Assembly: GCF_009931655.1 (NCBI RefSeq)
Contig: NZ_CP047984.1
Span: 124,001 to 188,000 of the forward strand
Direction of reading: 5' to 3'
Source of the DNA: Pontibacter russatus
GTDB taxonomy: Bacteria > Bacteroidota > Bacteroidia > Cytophagales > Hymenobacteraceae
DNA: 64,000 nucleotides
The translations under genes and the position numbers were made by a program. A model generated the notes under the pieces. That model was not told the DNA's origin, ran no database searches, and saw only the letters and a program-made list of their open reading frames with translations. Below are positions 1-8,528 of the stretch, piece after piece; the first letter of the stretch is position 1; each line of letters starts with the position of its first letter.

Positions 1-1172
1 GCGACACCGTGCGCGTGTCGCTGACGGAGGCCCCGGAGGCAGAAGCGCCTGTGGCTAAAGCCCTGATTGACCGCTATACCCACCGTGCGGAGAAGGCGCA
101 GCCGATGAAGCCCGTCTGCAACGTTCCGATTAACCCGTTTCAGTACCACCGCCGCGAAACGGCCGAGGTCGAAAATATAGGCGGCCAGAACGTGCCGCGT
201 GTCGTAGCGGATCTGAGCCGGCTGAGCGATATAAAGTATGCTGACCTGAAATGCGTGGGGCACCTGTACTCCATGCTGCTCGACAAGTTCAACATGAACG
301 ACCTCGGCGCTGACTATATCTATACCGGCGACCATCCCATCACCTTTATGCTGCCGAACGGGCTGAAGGAGATCGTGAACTATATACCCTGGCAGCTGGC
401 GGAGCAGCAGAAAGACCGCCATCCCTTGCTCACGGCGAAGCAATACCTCTCTGCTACGGCACTGCACCCGGTCCTGAACTTTGTGGAGGCCTCCATCGGG
501 GATTTGTCTGACGAGCTGGTCCAGCGCCTGAAGCAGGACACGTCGGTGGTGCTGCTGCTGCAAACAAGCAACGAGCACGCCATGCCTGAGTTACGCAAGT
601 GTTTCTTCCGGCTGATGAACAACGGCGTGCAGACGCCCTGCATCATCAAACGGGCCTATGGCCAGCTCTCACCGGATGAGGTGCAGCTGTATGCCGCCAC
701 CGACGTAGGCGGCTTGCTGATAGACGGACTGGGAGACGGGGTGTTCCTGAGTACGGAGCTGTTGCCGGAGCAGGACAAGGCAGACTGGGTATATACCATT
801 GAGCAGCTGAACAACCTGAGCTTCGGCATACTGCAGGCGGCCCGCACGCGCATGAGCAAAACGGAATACATCAGTTGCCCCAGCTGTGGCCGCACACTCT
901 TCGATCTGCAGGAAACGACGGCGATGATCCGGAAGCGCACCGACCACCTGAAAGGCGTGAAGATCGGCATCATGGGCTGCATCGTGAACGGCCCTGGCGA
1001 GATGGCCGACGCCGACTATGGCTACGTGGGCGTGGGCAAGGACAAAATTGCGCTGTACCGCGGCCAGAAGGTGATCAAGAAGGCAGTGCCAGCCGACCGT
1101 GCCGTGGATGAGCTTATTAACCTTATCCGCGAGGACGACAGATGGATCGAGCCGGTGCGACTGGAGGAGTAG
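1..1172 (+). CDS. ispG: 4-hydroxy-3-methylbut-2-enyl diphosphate synthase, 3' part (truncated by window edge)
   Basis: IspG carries out the penultimate step of the MEP isoprenoid pathway, a reductive ring opening of MEcPP to HMBPP on a [4Fe-4S] cluster. The reading frame is already open at base 3 (DTVRVSLTEAPE), so the start lies upstream and the GTG at base 9 is internal. About 389 C-terminal residues are seen. The cluster-binding CPSC motif (bases 876-887) and the later GIMGCIVNGPGE motif, which carries the third Cys and the Glu ligand, are both intact. The roughly 250 residues before the CPSC motif belong to the extra central domain of the long plant/Bacteroidota form. The gene ends at a TAG and is followed by about 230 bp of AT-rich spacer. 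Confidence 0.93.
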   Translation, partial: DTVRVSLTEAPEAEAPVAKALIDRYTHRAEKAQPMKPVCNVPINPFQYHRRETAEVENIGGQNVPRVVADLSRLSDIKYADLKCVGHLYSMLLDKFNMNDLGADYIYTGDHPITFMLPNGLKEIVNYIPWQLAEQQKDRHPLLTAKQYLSATALHPVLNFVEASIGDLSDELVQRLKQDTSVVLLLQTSNEHAMPELRKCFFRLMNNGVQTPCIIKRAYGQLSPDEVQLYAATDVGGLLIDGLGDGVFLSTELLPEQDKADWVYTIEQLNNLSFGILQAARTRMSKTEYISCPSCGRTLFDLQETTAMIRKRTDHLKGVKIGIMGCIVNGPGEMADADYGYVGVGKDKIALYRGQKVIKKAVPADRAVDELINLIREDDRWIEPVRLEE

Positions 1173-1403
1173 GCAGCTATATATAATATAATTTATAGCC
1201 ACGGCTTTGTGTTTTGTTAGTGGCATTTGTATATTATACCTGCTAAGCAAGCTGCCTTTTGCAAGTTTACATTATGCAGTATTAAGGTGACTTAAAACAA
1301 AGAGCCGCTGTAGAAAATCTTTTTTCCGTAAAGGATGTTTAACTAAAATGCCGGGGGCAGCTTATATATGCTGCCGACCATCCACCGCAATTGTTACAAC
1401 TAT

Positions 1404-1568
1404 ATGAAAGGCCTATTCGATTTTTCTGAGGTGCTCACCTACTTCTTCCGCAAAAAAGACCCTAACCGAAGGACGAACTTCAACCTGCGCACCATGCACA
1501 CCATCAATAAGATATCAATGCTGATGTTTCTGGCCGGGGTGGTGTATTTCATCATCAAGCACTTGTAA
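1404..1568 (+). CDS. DUF6728 family small membrane protein
   Basis: A 54-residue protein beginning MKGLFDFSEVLTYFFRKKDP. I chose the ATG at 1404; an upstream in-frame start at 1368 would add 12 residues unlike the family. The first half is charged and aromatic, and the C-terminal end (MLMFLAGVVYFIIKHL) is a single hydrophobic segment, so it is probably a small inner-membrane protein. I recognise the pattern as the Bacteroidota-restricted family DUF6728, which has no known function. It ends 8 nt before the next gene and is probably cotranscribed with it. Confidence 0.75.
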   Translation: MKGLFDFSEVLTYFFRKKDPNRRTNFNLRTMHTINKISMLMFLAGVVYFIIKHL

Positions 1569-1576
1569 AGCATCCC

Positions 1577-1936
1577 GTGAACATTGAGGATTTCAGGGCT
1601 CACTGCCTGTCTAAGCCTGGCGTGACCGAGGAACTGCCTTTTGGGCCCGACACGCTGGTGTTTAAGGTAGCCGGAAAGATGTTTGCCCTTTGCAGCATCT
1701 CTGACTATGGCAGCGGCGTTGCCCTGAAGTGCGATCCGGAGCAGGCGGTAGAGTTTCGCGAAAAATACCCGCAGGTAAAGCCCGGATACCATTTGAGCAA
1801 AGTTCATTGGAACACCGTGCTTCCCGAAGCGGGGCTGCCTGATCCTTTTCTGCAACAATGGATAGATGACTCTTACAGATTGGTTACAGCCAAACTCACC
1901 CGGAAGCAGCGCCAGGCCATCGGCGGCTCCTGCTAA
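1577..1936 (+). CDS. MmcQ/YjbR-like (CyaY-fold) DNA-binding family protein
   Basis: A 119-residue protein starting at GTG 1577. It has the family layout: an N-terminal MNIEDFRAHCLSKPGVTEELPFG segment in which the PG..E..PFG pattern is typical, a central VFKVAGKMFAL strand pair, a KCDP segment, PGYHLSKVHWNTV, and a C-terminal helix beginning LQQWIDDSYRLV. The family is called DNA-binding from its fold, but its physiological role is poorly defined. The short gap to the DUF6728 gene and the terminator just after the stop suggest a two-gene unit. Confidence 0.8.
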   Translation: MNIEDFRAHCLSKPGVTEELPFGPDTLVFKVAGKMFALCSISDYGSGVALKCDPEQAVEFREKYPQVKPGYHLSKVHWNTVLPEAGLPDPFLQQWIDDSYRLVTAKLTRKQRQAIGGSC

Positions 1937-1945
1937 TTTTCTTAC

Positions 1946-1970
1946 GCCACCTCCGGGTGGCATTTTTATT
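1946..1970 (+). terminator. Rho-independent terminator after the MmcQ/YjbR gene
   Basis: Stem GCCACC / GGTGGC with a TCCG loop, followed by ATTTTTATT. It begins 10 nt after the TAA. Confidence 0.7.
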
Positions 1971-2146
1971 GGCGGCATGCGCGAGGAAGAATGTTTTTCT
2001 ATATAAGTGATTGCTCACATATATAGAATTTTTATAAAACAATTCTGAGCTGTTTGTGTTATTTTAGTATAGGCTGTTTATTTTATTCCTTTTACTGCAG
2101 GCAAGATTTTCGGGTAATGTCGGTAGGTAATGGTGGATAACTAATA

Positions 2147-2154
2147 TAATTTTG
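2147..2154 (+). promoter_or_regulatory. Candidate -7 promoter element of the marR gene
   Basis: TAATTTTG fits the Bacteroidota -7 consensus TAnnTTTG and lies 33 nt before the ATG. No clear TTTG -33 box is seen at the usual spacing. About 100 nt upstream, at 2025-2046, is an AGAATT-N10-AATTCT dyad that could be an operator for the regulator; this is speculative. Confidence 0.4.
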
Positions 2155-2186
2155 CTATACTTGATAAACCCATCTATCTATACTGT

Positions 2187-2687
2187 ATGATTTTAGAGAA
2201 TGAAATAGGAATTTCTTCATTTCGAAACGAATGGCAGAAAGCGAGCATGAGCATTCTGTATACTTATGGATTCCTTTCGAACGGCTACGAGAATTTTTTC
2301 AGGAAGCACGGCCTGACCACACAGCAATACAACGCCCTGCGCATCCTGCGCGATCAGTACCCTAAACCAGTCTCCACCTCTTTTCTGCGCGAAAAAATGC
2401 TGGACAAGATGTCGGACGCATCGCGTTTGGTGAGCAGGCTGGGCGTGAAGGGGCTTGTGAAAGTTAGCCAAAACGCCTCAGACAAACGCCTTGTGAACAT
2501 TGTGATATCAGAGGAGGGCCGCAGGATTATCAACGAGATTGACGGGAACCTGCATCAGCTCGACGCGCTGGTACAGGGAATCACGGAAGAAGAAGCTGAG
2601 AAACTGGTGGAACTGCTGTACAAGGTAAGGGAGTCATTGCGGAATGTGAATGACAGGATCTCATCAGCGGAGCAGGTAAGCGCCTAA
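2187..2687 (+). CDS. MarR family winged-helix transcriptional regulator
   Basis: A 166-residue MarR-type regulator. After an N-terminal dimerisation helix comes GLTTQQYNALRILRDQYP, the classic first helices of the wHTH. The recognition region (LREKMLDKMSDASRLVSRLG) and the wing (LVKVSQNASDKRLVNIVISEEGRRII, with the conserved DKR) follow. The C-terminal helix mediates dimerisation. Such proteins usually repress themselves and a neighbouring transport, stress or metabolic gene. No obvious partner is adjacent: upstream genes are separated by a terminator, and downstream is convergent leuS. The effector is unknown. Confidence 0.9.
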   Translation: MILENEIGISSFRNEWQKASMSILYTYGFLSNGYENFFRKHGLTTQQYNALRILRDQYPKPVSTSFLREKMLDKMSDASRLVSRLGVKGLVKVSQNASDKRLVNIVISEEGRRIINEIDGNLHQLDALVQGITEEEAEKLVELLYKVRESLRNVNDRISSAEQVSA

Positions 2688-2764
2688 GCACGTATTTATA
2701 TAGCCAACCAAGAGGCACGGGGAGGAACCTGTTTTTTCCCTGCGCCTTCTTTTCTATCTAAAAA

Positions 2765-2805
2765 AAGGCCGCTGATATAGAAAGAATCAGCGGCCTTGGT
2801 TTTTG
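2765..2805. terminator. Bidirectional terminator between marR and leuS
   Basis: Perfect 11-bp stem AAGGCCGCTGA / TCAGCGGCCTT around an 11-nt loop. A T-run follows on the plus strand, and an A-run precedes it, which reads as Ts on the minus strand. It can serve both convergent genes. Confidence 0.85.
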
Positions 2806-2825
2806 TTGCATATGTGCCAGCTGGT

Positions 2826-5800
2826 CTATACCACCACGTTGATGATTTTATGGGGCACGATGATGATTTTCTTTGGTGCCTTTCCTTCCAGGAACTTCAA
2901 AAGCTGCTCGTCCTGCACCACGGCTTTTTCTATTTCCTCGCGCGGCATGTCCAGTGCAAAATTGATTTTGGTCCGAACTTTTCCGTTCACAGAAACCGGG
3001 TATTCAAACGTGCTCTCGACCAGGAATTCCTCCTTCCACTGCGGGAAAGTGGCATAGCTGACGCTCTGGCTGTGGCCTAACTTCTCCCAGAGTTCCTCGG
3101 CTATATGCGGCGCGTAGGGCGAGAGGATGATGGTGAGCGGCTCCAGGATTGAGCGCTTGTTGCACTTCAGCTGCGTCAGCTCGTTCACGCAGATCATGAA
3201 CGTGGAGACGGAGGTGTTGAAGGAGAACCGTTCGATGTCTTCTTCTACCTTCCGGATAGTCTTGTGCAGTGATTTCAATTCATCGGCTGTCGGCTCGGCT
3301 TCCGACACGGCAAAGTTCCAGTTGTTGTCGTGGAAAAGCTTCCAGAAGCGCTTCAGGAACTTCAGCACGCCGTCCATGCCGTGCGTGTTCCAGGGCTTGA
3401 ACTGCTCCAGCGGCCCCAGAAACATCTCGTACATGCGCAGCGTGTCGGCCCCCTGGCGCTCTACAATGTCGTCCGGGTTCACCACGTTGTACTTCGACTT
3501 CGACATCTTCTCTACTTCAGGTTTTGTTCTGAAAATATTAGGAGTCTCATTGTGTTCTGTAACATTGCCAATACCTACTTGTGAAGATATGGGAGTTTCA
3601 CCTTCATAAATGGGCTCGAATCTACTATAGCTATAAGAATTTGTTTTATCATCATAGTAGAACACATGATAACCATTTTGACAAACAAAAATTGAACTTG
3701 TTTTTTCATTTTTCCATCGAAGATAATTAAGTATATCTTCAATGCCCATAATGCTGTTCTTAGTAAACTCAACAGGAACATTAAGCTGTACAAAATGCTC
3801 CTTATGTTCTTCCTCAGGTATATATGAATAATCTACATCAGCACTGATGTAAACACTCATTAAATCATTATTTAGTATCCATCTACCTCCTGTATTGGTG
3901 TTAATAATGACAGAGTTAGATGATTCTTCAAAATGACCCTTTGTTTCTGTAAAGTGCCCCCCTTTTCTACGAATTTTCTCAGAAACACCCTGAATCATCC
4001 CCTGGTTGATGAGCTTCTTGAATGGCTCTTCTTCCACCACAAAGCCCATATCATACAGGAACTTGTTCCAGAAGCGGGAGTAGAGGAGGTGGCCGGTGGC
4101 GTGCTCCGAGCCGCCTATATATAAATCCACGTCGCGCCAATACTGAATGGCGTCCTTGCTGGCGAAGGCGTCATTATTTTTCGGGTCCATATAGCGGTAC
4201 CAGTACCAGCTGGAGCCAGCCCAGCCCGGCATGGTGCTCAGTTCGTATGCGTACTGGTCTTCGTACTTCCAGTCCACGGCGCGGCCCAAAGGCGGCTCAC
4301 CTGTTTCGGTGGGCAGGTAGGCATCTATCTTCGGCAACTCCAGCGGCAACTCACTTTCTTTTAGCAGGTGCGGAATACCGTCTTTGAAATAGACCGGCAC
4401 CGGCTCGCCCCAGTAGCGCTGGCGGCTGAACACGGCATCGCGCATGCGGTAGTTGACTTTGGCTTTGCCAATGCCGTTCTCCTCCAGGAACTTCACCAGC
4501 ACCGGCAGTGCCTCCTGATAGGTGAGGCCATTTATGATGCCGGAGTTGACATAATGCCCTTCTTTGGTGGCATCTGCCTGTGTGTCGAGGTTTTGCTGAG
4601 CATCCAAAATAGGTACTTTGGGCAAACCGAAGTGTGTAGCAAAGTTCCAGTCGCGCTGGTCGCCGGACGGCACAGCCATCACAGCGCCCGTGCCATAGCC
4701 AGCCAAAACATAATCAGCTATATATACTTTTATCCGCTCCTGGTTATAGGGGTTGATGGCGTAGGCGCCGGTAAACACGCCGCTCACGGTCTTCACATCT
4801 GTCATGCGCTCCCGCTCCGAACGGTTTTTGGCCACCGTCACATAGGCCTCTACCTCCTGGCGCTGTGCCTCCGAGGTTATCTGTTCCACCAGTTCATGCT
4901 CCGGTGCCAGCACCAAAAACGTAGCGCCATATACCGTGTCGAGGCGGGTCGTGAATACCTTTATCTTTTCGTTTGACTGCTCGATGGAGAAAGCCAGCTC
5001 AGCCCCGATTGATTTTCCGATCCAGTTGCGCTGCATCTCTTTTATCGGCTCCGGCCAGTCGATGCTTTCCAGGCCCTGCAGCAAACGGTCGGCATAGGCC
5101 GTGATACGCATCATCCACTGGCGCATCAGCTTGCGCTCTACGGGGTAGCCGCCGCGCTCTGATACGCCACCCACCACCTCGTCGTTGGCCAGCACGGTTC
5201 CCAGCGCCGGGCACCAGTTCACCACCGCATTGGCCACATAGGTCAGGCGGTACTTCAGCAGCATCTCCGACTGCTGCTGCCCGTTCATCTGCTTCCACTC
5301 TTCCGCTGTAAAAGCCGGAGTGTCTTCGTCGCAGACTGCTTTCACCTGAGCGTTGCCGTGCTGCTCAAACTCCCGCACCAGTTCCGTAATGGGTTCGGCT
5401 TTGTCGGTGGCCTGGTTGTAATAGCTGTTGAACAGCTGCATGAAAATCCACTGCGTCCACTTGTAATAGCTCGGGTCGGAGGTGCGTACTTCCAGATCCC
5501 AGTCGAAGGAGAAGCCCAGGTTCTTGAGCTGCTCCACGTAGCGGGCGATGTTTTCTTCGGTGGTGATGGCCGGGTGCTGGCCCGTCTGGATGGCGTACTG
5601 CTCTGCAGGCAAACCAAATGAGTCGAAGCCCATGGGATGCAGCACATTATAGCCCTGCAGGCGCTTGTAGCGGCTCACAATGTCAGAGGCGATATAGCCG
5701 AGCGGGTGTCCCACATGCAGGCCAGCGCCTGACGGGTAAGGGAACATATCGAGGCTGTAGTATTTCGGCTTGCTGCTGTCGGCGGTGGCTTTAAAGGTGT

Positions 5801-5861
5801 TGTTCTCTTCCCAGTAGCGCTGCCACTTTTTCTCAATCTGGTTGAAATTATATTCTGACAT
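2826..5861 (-). CDS. leuS: Leucyl-tRNA synthetase with large leucine-specific insertion
   Basis: LeuRS charges tRNA-Leu with leucine. The 1011-residue protein is long compared with about 860-930 residues in most bacteria. The HIGH-type motif HVGH is at residues 49-52 and KMSKS at 785-789. The CP1 editing domain lies between about 220 and 430, and the anticodon-binding and C-terminal domains follow KMSKS. Just before KMSKS, residues of about 625-780 (bases 3520-3990) form an insertion in strikingly AT-rich DNA, unlike the GC-rich rest of the gene. The frame stays open through it and all catalytic motifs are intact, so the enzyme is probably functional. It is transcribed divergently from the DsbA-like gene. 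Confidence 0.96.
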   Translation of the reverse strand: MSEYNFNQIEKKWQRYWEENNTFKATADSSKPKYYSLDMFPYPSGAGLHVGHPLGYIASDIVSRYKRLQGYNVLHPMGFDSFGLPAEQYAIQTGQHPAITTEENIARYVEQLKNLGFSFDWDLEVRTSDPSYYKWTQWIFMQLFNSYYNQATDKAEPITELVREFEQHGNAQVKAVCDEDTPAFTAEEWKQMNGQQQSEMLLKYRLTYVANAVVNWCPALGTVLANDEVVGGVSERGGYPVERKLMRQWMMRITAYADRLLQGLESIDWPEPIKEMQRNWIGKSIGAELAFSIEQSNEKIKVFTTRLDTVYGATFLVLAPEHELVEQITSEAQRQEVEAYVTVAKNRSERERMTDVKTVSGVFTGAYAINPYNQERIKVYIADYVLAGYGTGAVMAVPSGDQRDWNFATHFGLPKVPILDAQQNLDTQADATKEGHYVNSGIINGLTYQEALPVLVKFLEENGIGKAKVNYRMRDAVFSRQRYWGEPVPVYFKDGIPHLLKESELPLELPKIDAYLPTETGEPPLGRAVDWKYEDQYAYELSTMPGWAGSSWYWYRYMDPKNNDAFASKDAIQYWRDVDLYIGGSEHATGHLLYSRFWNKFLYDMGFVVEEEPFKKLINQGMIQGVSEKIRRKGGHFTETKGHFEESSNSVIINTNTGGRWILNNDLMSVYISADVDYSYIPEEEHKEHFVQLNVPVEFTKNSIMGIEDILNYLRWKNEKTSSIFVCQNGYHVFYYDDKTNSYSYSRFEPIYEGETPISSQVGIGNVTEHNETPNIFRTKPEVEKMSKSKYNVVNPDDIVERQGADTLRMYEMFLGPLEQFKPWNTHGMDGVLKFLKRFWKLFHDNNWNFAVSEAEPTADELKSLHKTIRKVEEDIERFSFNTSVSTFMICVNELTQLKCNKRSILEPLTIILSPYAPHIAEELWEKLGHSQSVSYATFPQWKEEFLVESTFEYPVSVNGKVRTKINFALDMPREEIEKAVVQDEQLLKFLEGKAPKKIIIVPHKIINVVV

Positions 5862-6190
5862 CGGGTATGGCTGTGTTGGACTTTCTAAGTTACACCGTAA
5901 AGTTAGTTGTTAATTGTGGATTGTTGAAAGGTTTGGTTGCTGAATGCTGTTTGTTGATTGTCGGTTGCTGATTGTTGGTTTTTAATTGCTATATGGCTAC
6001 AAGGTTGAAAGGTTTGATAGTTGAATTGTTATATGGTTGATGGTGTGTATTTATGAAGTTCATATATGCATTAAGCGACATTAGAGGTCATACCTATTCA
6101 CCCCTATATGGCCATAAAACAATCAACAATTAGCAATCAACCATTTAACCATAAACCCATATAACCATGAAGCCAAACAACCAATCAGCT
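5862..6190. repeat. Intergenic spacer leuS/dsbA with inverted CAATCAAC-type repeats
   Basis: The roughly 330-bp divergent spacer has low-complexity TTGATTG-rich DNA on its left side and CAATCAAC-rich DNA on its right. The 22-mer at 6120-6141 recurs with 20 of 22 matches at 57347-57368. A 15-nt part of it, GCTGTTTGTTGATTG, is present inverted near 5946-5960. For leuS, the minus strand carries TAACTTTA about 40 nt upstream of the start, close to the TAnnTTTG -7 element. I see no ORF or RNA gene here. Confidence 0.5.
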
Positions 6191-6198
6191 TACATTTG
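6191..6198 (+). promoter_or_regulatory. Candidate -7 promoter element of the DsbA-like gene
   Basis: TACATTTG matches TAnnTTTG and lies 21 nt before the ATG. It would give a very short leader. No convincing -33 TTTG box is seen. Confidence 0.4.
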
Positions 6199-6218
6199 CA
6201 TATAACAGAAGACAGACA

Positions 6219-6878
6219 ATGGAGAAGAAACACGACTTACTGGATATCCTGCACCTCATCTACGTGATGGACCCGATGTGCTCGTGGTGCTACGGGTTTG
6301 CCCCGGTCATTAAACGGCTGGAGGCGGAGCAGGAGGGAACCCTGCAGTTTAAGCTGGTGATGGGCGGCCTGCGCCCAGGTACTGAAAAGCCCTTGGACGA
6401 GCCGATGAAGGAACAGCTCAAACACCACTGGCAGGATGTGGAGAAGATATCCGGACAGCCGATTGATTACAATTTCTTCGACCGCGAAGGGTTTATATAT
6501 GACACTGAACCGGCGTGCCGCGCCGTGGTGACCATACGCTACCTGAAACCTGAGGTGGAGTTTGAGATGGCGGAGGCGGTGCAGAGTGCCTTTTACGCGC
6601 GAAACCAGGACGTAACCAAACCAGCGGTATTAGCGGCCATTGCGTTGCAATTCGGGGTGGAGGAGGATGTTTTCCTGGATAAATTTGCCTCAGACGAGAT
6701 GCTTGAGAAAACGCAACAGGACTTTCTCATTGCCCGCCACCTGCAGGCGAATGCCTTCCCGAGCCTGTACCTCCTCAACGGAACCAACCTGCACCTCCTT
6801 AGCCGGGGCTACCGCACCTACGACGGCATGGCGGCGCATCTGCGGCAGGCGCTCGAAAAGCTGAACCATCAGCCGTAA
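6219..6878 (+). CDS. DsbA/FrnE family thioredoxin-fold oxidoreductase
   Basis: A 219-residue thioredoxin-fold protein with the redox motif CSWC at residues 21-24 in the context MDPMCSWCYGF. The middle is helical, and it ends with ANAFPSLYLLNGTNL, the cis-Pro region, then a final helix. There is no signal peptide, so it acts in the cytoplasm, like the FrnE-type members of the family; CxWC is typical of them. It probably catalyses disulfide exchange or glutathione-type chemistry; the substrate is unknown. It converges with the CrtA-like gene, leaving a gap of only 32 nt. Confidence 0.85.
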   Translation: MEKKHDLLDILHLIYVMDPMCSWCYGFAPVIKRLEAEQEGTLQFKLVMGGLRPGTEKPLDEPMKEQLKHHWQDVEKISGQPIDYNFFDREGFIYDTEPACRAVVTIRYLKPEVEFEMAEAVQSAFYARNQDVTKPAVLAAIALQFGVEEDVFLDKFASDEMLEKTQQDFLIARHLQANAFPSLYLLNGTNLHLLSRGYRTYDGMAAHLRQALEKLNHQP

Positions 6879-6910
6879 CTGGAGCAGGCCGCTGAATCTG
6901 CCTCTAAAAA

Positions 6911-7672
6911 TCAACTGTAGACGGGCCGGGGCAGCACCTCCTGCAGAGGGTCTTGCCCGTTCCAGGTGCCGGCGGAGCTGACGGGCTTGAAACGCGCGAA
7001 CAGTTCTTCGCTGTACCAGTTCTCCGCCCTTGTCCGACGCATGACCTCCTGGTGCTCCGGGTCTTTGTAGGCAAAAGCTTTCATCGCCTCCGCCGACTCC
7101 CATATACTGAACGTGGCCTGCCGGATAAACGGTAATTCTCCCAGTCCGATGGAGCAGTAAAGCCCCTCCGCCGCATCAAGCGACTTGCTTGTGCGCATCC
7201 CGTAACGGCAGAAGGCGGGCAGCCGCCACCAGTTCACGCTGGCCCTTGTCAGAACCGCTATGGGGCCTCCGGTATATTTCTCCGGTAGCGCAGGCGCAAA
7301 AGGCTCCTGCTTGTCCCACAGCCCATGCGACTGGTAGGGCAGGAGTTTCACGGTCCATATCTCATCCGTGCGCAGCCTGTATGCCGTTATAAAAGGGGAG
7401 TTCAGTAAAAAGTTGTCTGCGGCCGCCTCTGATTCCCAGGTACACATCAGGCCGTAGCGTTTGAAATTAGGCTTCAGGCTGAAACTTTGGCCCTGGCCGC
7501 TGCCCAACAACTTGTAAAACAGCAGCCCCGGCACTTTTTCCAGGAGCGGCCCGGCCGTCCCCATCTGTGCCAGCCCCCACCGTATATGGCCGCTCCGGAT
7601 GCCGAAGAGGGTCAGCGTCGTTAGCCGGGCAGCAGGGTTTGGATTGGAAACAGCCAGGGAGGCAGGAGGCAT
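6911..7672 (-). CDS. CrtA-like (spheroidene monooxygenase family) protein
   Basis: A 253-residue protein that resembles CrtA of purple bacteria along its length. Recognisable segments are PGLLFYKLLGSGQGQSF, the NFKRYGLMCTWES block, GGPIAVLTRASV, GLGELPFIRQATFSIW and the C-terminal RAENWYSEELFARF. CrtA is an oxygen-dependent, probably haem-containing carotenoid ketolase. Bacteroidota members may put a 2-keto group on acyclic or monocyclic carotenoids. No other carotenoid gene is in the window, so the pathway assignment is inference. It overlaps nothing and is separated from the upstream minus-strand gene by a terminator. Confidence 0.72.
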   Translation of the reverse strand: MPPASLAVSNPNPAARLTTLTLFGIRSGHIRWGLAQMGTAGPLLEKVPGLLFYKLLGSGQGQSFSLKPNFKRYGLMCTWESEAAADNFLLNSPFITAYRLRTDEIWTVKLLPYQSHGLWDKQEPFAPALPEKYTGGPIAVLTRASVNWWRLPAFCRYGMRTSKSLDAAEGLYCSIGLGELPFIRQATFSIWESAEAMKAFAYKDPEHQEVMRRTRAENWYSEELFARFKPVSSAGTWNGQDPLQEVLPRPVYS

Positions 7673-7743
7673 ATATAACCTAATATTTTAGACGTTGAGA
7701 ATGCTGATGCGAACTTTATCCGAAAATAAAGCTACAGAAACAA

Positions 7744-7781
7744 AAAACACCAGCCGACGTGATATGTTTGGCTGGTGTTTT
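7744..7781 (-). terminator. Terminator after the PPOx-like stress protein gene
   Basis: 12-bp perfect stem AAAACACCAGCC / GGCTGGTGTTTT with a 14-nt loop. Read on the minus strand it ends in a T-run, and it separates the gene at 7881-8381 from the CrtA-like gene. Confidence 0.8.
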
Positions 7782-7880
7782 CCAATTTGAGGTTTTATTT
7801 CTATATGTCAGTTTATATGTCAGCGGCAAACCTGCAGCTTAATTCATATATAACCCGCTTGCTCTTTCTTCCTGCACGCG

Positions 7881-8381
7881 CTACAGGTTTATCTTTTTAT
7901 TCTCTCCGGCATCTGGTCGCTCGCCGGTCAGGGCCGCTTTCACCATGCCATACAGGTGTACCATCACACTGTTCGGCGCGTCCCAGTATTCGGCCTTGTC
8001 GATGGTGATTTTGAGCAGGCCGACATTGGGGTCTTCTTTGCCTTTGGGGAACCAGGTTTTCATGGCCGGGTTCCATAGCTCGTCGATCTTCTGCTGGTCG
8101 CGCAACACCTGTGCCTTACCCGAGATAGAGACATAGTTTTCGTTATCAGGGTCGGAGTAACTCAGGTTTACGTGCGCGTCCTGCTGTATTTCGTGCGACT
8201 TGCCGGAATGGTAGCCCGTGAAAAACCATATATGCCCGTCCGGCTTCACTTCCATAGCCCGCATCGGGCGGCTGCGGAGGCAATTGTCTTCGTCCATGGT
8301 GGTGAGCATCGCCACTTTTATATCTTTGATCATGTCGATGAGTTTTCCGAGATGCTGCTTTGTATTCGGGTCGTTATTCAT
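7881..8381 (-). CDS. Pyridoxamine 5'-phosphate oxidase-like, general stress protein 26 family
   Basis: A 166-residue split-barrel flavin-binding protein. The N-terminal part has DIKVAMLTTMDEDNCLRSRPM, the typical strand pair with SRPM, then IWFFTGYHSGKSHEI, VNLSYSDPDNENYVSISG and a C-terminal PNVGLLKITIDKAEYWDAP block. Proteins of this family (COG3871) bind FMN or FAD and are linked to stress in Bacteroidota and Xanthomonas. They lack the residues of true PdxH, which is encoded elsewhere in this window. The gene is monocistronic, bounded by the 7744-7781 terminator. Confidence 0.85.
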   Translation of the reverse strand: MNNDPNTKQHLGKLIDMIKDIKVAMLTTMDEDNCLRSRPMRAMEVKPDGHIWFFTGYHSGKSHEIQQDAHVNLSYSDPDNENYVSISGKAQVLRDQQKIDELWNPAMKTWFPKGKEDPNVGLLKITIDKAEYWDAPNSVMVHLYGMVKAALTGERPDAGENKKINL

Positions 8382-8528
8382 AGCTTTATAGTATCAGTTC
8401 AGCCTTAAGTTACGCGGCCCGCCCATATAGGGTTCAGTAGGTGCGGTGCCTGCGGCAATGGCGTGCAGGCGCCGAAACAAAAGCTGCGCGAGGCTGTTAA
8501 ATCGTATTGCCCATACTTATCTCTTGAC

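Noticed and set aside
3520..3990. The AT-rich part of leuS as an intein or inserted gene
   Set aside because: No splicing-motif blocks, the frame is continuous and the position is the natural leucine-specific insertion site of LeuRS.
5862..6190. CAATCAAC-type repeats as a CRISPR array
   Set aside because: There are only a few irregular copies in both orientations with no uniform spacers and no cas genes.
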